64,000 nt of DNA. Source: Campylorhamphus procurvoides (taxonomy: Eukaryota > Chordata > Aves > Passeriformes > Dendrocolaptidae). Under the pieces are notes generated by a model. That model was not told the DNA's origin. It saw only the letters and a list, made by a program, of their open reading frames with translations, and did no database searches. The position numbers and the translations under genes were made by a program. The DNA lies in NCBI GenBank assembly GCA_013396655.1, contig WBMV01009264.1, positions 124,001 to 188,000 on the forward strand, read 5' to 3'. This document shows positions 60,321-64,000 of the stretch, one piece after another (the first letter of the stretch is position 1; each line of letters opens with the position of its first letter).

Positions 60321-62087
60321 GGACACTGAGCAAGCCCCAGCTTGTGGGTGCCAGGCGGGCAGGTGAGCAGCACCCTGTCCGTGGCAGCTCTGCCACACAA
60401 TACATGAGGGCATAGAGCAGCAATCCTGTAAAATTCCCAGCCTGGAGCTGGCTTAACCCTGAGCTGCTGGCCATGTAAAACTCAGAGTCCCCCCAGAAAA
60501 GGACTCGGCTGGACCTAATTCTCAGCAGCGAGTGCGGCCGGCGCTGCCTGGTTCCCACAGACTGTACACTTCCCTGCCAAGATTTCAGTATCTTCAGAAA
60601 TTCAGTGGAGCATGAAGGTCACAGCAAGGGGAGAATGACAGCCTGAGAGTTTTTTTTCCCCTTTCAGCAGCTCGGAGCAGACTGTTGTCTCTCTCTCATG
60701 TTGACTGTTTTCATAGGGTTAGCGTGAAGTTTATGTTTTCCACAGCCCAGTGGCAGTCGGAGCTGGGAATGCAGCACATCAGCTGTGTTTCTTCAAGGAA
60801 GATGGTTTCATGTTGCAGGCTTTCTTTCTCAGTGTCTGCAAAAGCTTGATTTTCAGTGAAATTTCCTTTGCAGATCTTTGTCTTGAGGTTCTTTTTGTGG
60901 ATGTATGTGAGAGACTGTAGCCGAGGTTTCAGTTTGGGTATTTATTTCCTTTCTTTTATTTTCACTTGCAAAGCTTCGGGCAGATATTAAACTTCGGCGG
61001 GGGGAGGGGGAAGCTGTTAATTTTTCATGGTGTTATATATTCCAGTGCTCAAAACGATGATGCCAAATTAGCTATTAGAGGTCAAACCTCAGCTGACAGC
61101 AAATGTTTTTCTTTTGAGGAAGTCATCCTTGATCCTGGGAACCAGTTTTGTTCTCCTGTGCTAAATGCAAGAAAGGTATGAATGTGTGGGTTTTCCTGGA
61201 GGGCAACACTAGCTGGAAAAATGCTGGTTTTAGCCAGTGGAAACAGCACAAGCAAACAATGATTGGCAGTGAAAACAGCACTTGTATTTAGACTAGCATA
61301 GAAAAGAAGACACAATGTAGTACAGAGTAAATGTCCTTTTCTACAGCCCGTACAAGTCTTTTTCTTCCTCTCATGGGTTTGGGCAGACTGTGAAGTGTGT
61401 TGGTCAGCAGAGATGCTGGTGCACTGGGAGAAAGTAATGAAAGGTCAGCGGGTGACAGTGATGGAGTGACTGTAAGGAAAGCGAGGAACTCTCTGGAGAA
61501 GGCAGTGACACAGTTCTAACTCCCATGTGTCCTGAAGAAACCGTCCCCATGGTTTCTCTCAAATGTCTTGAGAAAACACGAGATTTGTAGCCAATTTAAG
61601 TTCTGTTGGTTTCCAGTCCCCCGTGCCTCCTGAGGTCATAGTTCAGTGTATTGACTGTGTCAAGAAGTCAAAATTGCCATGTTTTATACACTGTGAAGTT
61701 TCTTCTCCTTTTTGACATTGGTGCCCTTACAATGCTCTTTGTTTGTATGTCATGGTGTGGATGGGTTGGCCAGCTCCCGGTGTTTGAATGGCTGTATATG
61801 TATACTGGGGGGTTCTCAGGATGAATATCCTACATATAAATCAGCAGTACCAAGCAGTGGGTCTTGTTATTTGAGAGACCTGGTACATTGAAAGTTCAGT
61901 ATTGTTGTGGCAAAGTTGTTGTTTTCCCAATGGATAGACCCAGTTCATTAGTGGCTCAGGTGAAGTGGATTGGTTTGAACCCATCCCGAAGAACTCCAGG
62001 CCTTTATTTTCCCTCCACAGATCAAGAGGATTGAATAGTGGCAGGCAGGATCCTTCTGAACAGCTTGATGTGGGCACAAGCATTATC

Positions 62088-62495
62088 ATAGAATCATAGA
62101 ATGGTTTGGTTTGGAAAGGACCTTAAATCTCATTCCATCCCCTGCCATGGGCAGGGACAGATCCCAGGCTGCTCCAAGCCCATCCAACCTGGCCTTGGAC
62201 ACTTCCAGGGATGGGGCAGCCACAGCTTCTCTGGCCAACCTGTGCCAGGGCCTTCCCACCCTCACAGGAAAGAATTTCTCTCTAGTATCCCATCTAACCC
62301 TACCCTCAGGAAGCCGTTTCCCCTTGTCCTGTCCATCCCTGGTCCCAAGTCCCTCTCCAGCTCTCCAGGAGCCCCTTTAGGCACTGGAAGGGGCTCTCAG
62401 GTCTCCCAGGAGCCTTCTCTTCTCCAGGTGAATGCCCCCAGCTCTCCCAGCCTGTGTGCAGAGCAGAGGGGCTCCAGCCCTGTGGTCAGCTTAGG
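62088..62495 (-). repeat. CR1 LINE 3' fragment (well preserved end)
   Basis: Reverse-complement CR1 with an intact 3' tail, 'atcatagaatcatagaatgg', then 'gccatgggcagggacagatc', 'cacttccagggatggggcag', 'cctgtgccagggccttccca' and 'ccagctctcccagcctgtgt'. Confidence 0.94.
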
Positions 62496-64000
62496 CAATG
62501 GGTTCCCAAGTCCTGTTGAGCATCTGCACAAAACCCCTGTCCTGTGGTTGCAAATACCATGAACTCCTGCTGCATGCACCGTGGGGACTGCACAGTTCTG
62601 CAGCCATCCCCAGTCTGCAGCGTTTGCCTGCGCAGCCATCAGTGCTGGCAGCAGACCTTTGTTCCTCTAGAGGAATGTGGGATCTCCAGGCGTGTTTGGA
62701 GCTTTCCTTGGAGCCAGCACTATACATACTCAGCTACACATACTTGACTTCAATGTAAAATTTGCCCAATCTGTAATTGTTCAACAGCATTGATTTGAAG
62801 ATCGATTGGATGACACCCTGCACCAAAACTGTGCACCCATGGATCTGGATGACTTTTGATACATGGCTGGGTTTGGCATCTACTGCTGCAGAGGCATTTC
62901 CAGCTGCTGCTGAAGATGGTCAGCAACATAGATAGGGTTTTTTGGGCTTTTCAAGAAGACCTTGTCCCTGCAAAATGCATCTGGTCTGAATGATGACAGT
63001 GGAAGAGATCATTTAGTGTTTGTGTGAACCCTTTCCTCCAAAGACCATACAGAAACAGGGACAGGGACAGCAGTCTCCTCCTGAAAAGAGAAACAGAAAG
63101 CTTTTAAATGAGTTTCTCAATTCATACACTGTGTCAGCCTTGATGAAGATGACCTTTTTCAGTCACTGTGATGAAATGCAGCTGTGCTGTGTGCTGTAAG
63201 CCCAAAGTAGGATCCGGCTGAGCTACCTTAGAAGGAGAAATGACAGTGTAGGAGTTTTGGCAAAGGTGGAAAATGTAACATTCAGGGCATGCTTCTTGTG
63301 ACTCATTATCTCTTCTCTGAACAAGGGGATTTGGATGATTTACTTGTTTTAATTCAAGACACATAGTCTGAGTTGATCACCCCTTTGTTCAGGGAAGTGC
63401 TGGGGCAGGATGTAGGTGAAAGCCTGGTTTTTCCTCATCTCCAGAAGCTTCTCCATTTCCTTCTCCTCCTCGGCTTTTCTCTTGATGGTTTTTGGGGGAG
63501 CTGCTCCTGCTGAGGTATTTTAGTGAAGTGGGAGCGTATCTGATGTCTGAGATGAGCACAGCAAAGTTTGTTTTCCTCACTTCCCCTTAAAATGCCTGTG
63601 GTTGCAGGTGTCCTGCAGCCATTAGGGTGGTCCCACACCCCGTATCCTGTGCCTACTTGTCCATTCCTTATGTTTGCAACTCACACCTGGGGAAAGGGCA
63701 CATGGACAGCCAGATGTTGAGACCGATGCGGCTGAAATGGGAGTTCCCATCTGCAGTTGGGTCAGTGCTTTGTAGCCACAAGGAATTGCAGGAACAAGTT
63801 ACATATCAGGTGTATCAATGTCATGGACTGTTCCACCTCTGGCAGCTGATCCTGGGGCTTGACAGCCAGGATTGGTGTCTAGCAAAGGTGTGGGTGGACC
63901 AGTAACTTCTCTTGGGGTTTTGACAGTCTCATTTCACGGACTTTAAAGAACAGACCACTGAGCATGGTCCTGCAGGAAGAAAGGAGCTGGTAGTTGGAGA

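Larger units (their letters stand above)
53660..64000 (+). other. EXD3 intron after exon N, to the window end (10.3 kb)
   Basis: No further EXD3 exon is recognisable. The stretch holds two minus-strand CR1 fragments (60011-60320 and 62088-62495), an AT-rich TAATTA cluster (54001-54055), a short (at)n run near 54722-54738, a G-rich tract (58397-58422), a motif-rich region (58230-58760) and a splice-flanked candidate exon (57928-57994). The Cys-rich C-terminus of the protein should be encoded beyond 64000. Confidence 0.65.

Noticed and set aside
60966..61181. Open segment ending in a donor-like AAAG|GTATGA with a Cys-x(n)-Asn-Ala run, considered as the missing C-terminal exon
   Set aside because: The residues do not align with the expected CNC-type segment and there is no convincing acceptor in frame.
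62771..62800. TGTAATTGT (Cys-Asn-Cys), considered as the start of the missing EXD3 exon
   Set aside because: No AG acceptor next to it and a stop codon follows after a few residues.
1..64000. A previously undescribed multi-gene system such as a defence island or biosynthetic cluster
   Set aside because: The window is a single vertebrate gene with introns and retroelement fragments. No second gene, operon or cluster could be supported on either strand.

Overview
This window is vertebrate nuclear DNA, most likely from a bird. It carries intron-split coding sequence with GT-AG splice sites, and about two dozen 5'-truncated CR1 LINE fragments with the avian-type CR1 3' end (conserved 3' region, then ATTCTATG-like repeats). 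Nothing in it looks bacterial, phage or plasmid.

One protein-coding gene can be supported: the bird orthologue of EXD3 (exonuclease 3'-5' domain containing 3, the mut-7/Nibbler homologue), on the + strand. I found 14 consecutive internal exons between 3163 and 53659. They join without a phase break or stop into 1773 nt (591 codons). The order is an N-terminal helical region (exons A-G), a DEDDy-type 3'-5' exonuclease domain (exons H-K; motif I D/E in exon H, motif II D in exon I, motif III Y/D across exons J/K) and a Mut7-C PIN-like RNase domain (exons L-N). The N-terminal exons lie before base 1. The C-terminal exon(s), expected to hold the zinc-ribbon part, are not in the last 10.3 kb and should lie beyond base 64000. 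Exon letters A-N are local labels.

Layout: 1-3162 upstream intron with two CR1 fragments; 3163-4667 exons A-C; 4668-12822 an 8.2-kb intron with a solo-LTR-like element (about 6590-6985), a six-copy 40/41-bp minisatellite (8202-8437) and a CR1; exons D and E at 12.8 and 15.4 kb; 15394-33807 an 18.4-kb intron rich in CR1, with a local duplication near 16.3/17.9 kb; exon F at 33.8 kb; exons G-L clustered at 38.1-44.9 kb; exons M and N at 51.4 and 53.5 kb; 53660-64000 intron with two CR1 copies and several motif-dense stretches that may be regulatory.

No new multi-gene system was found. The points most worth checking are the minisatellite that repeats a consensus 5' splice site, the local duplication, the alpharetrovirus-like LTR promoter, several non-repetitive palindrome or transcription-factor-motif clusters, and one splice-flanked candidate exon at 57928-57994.
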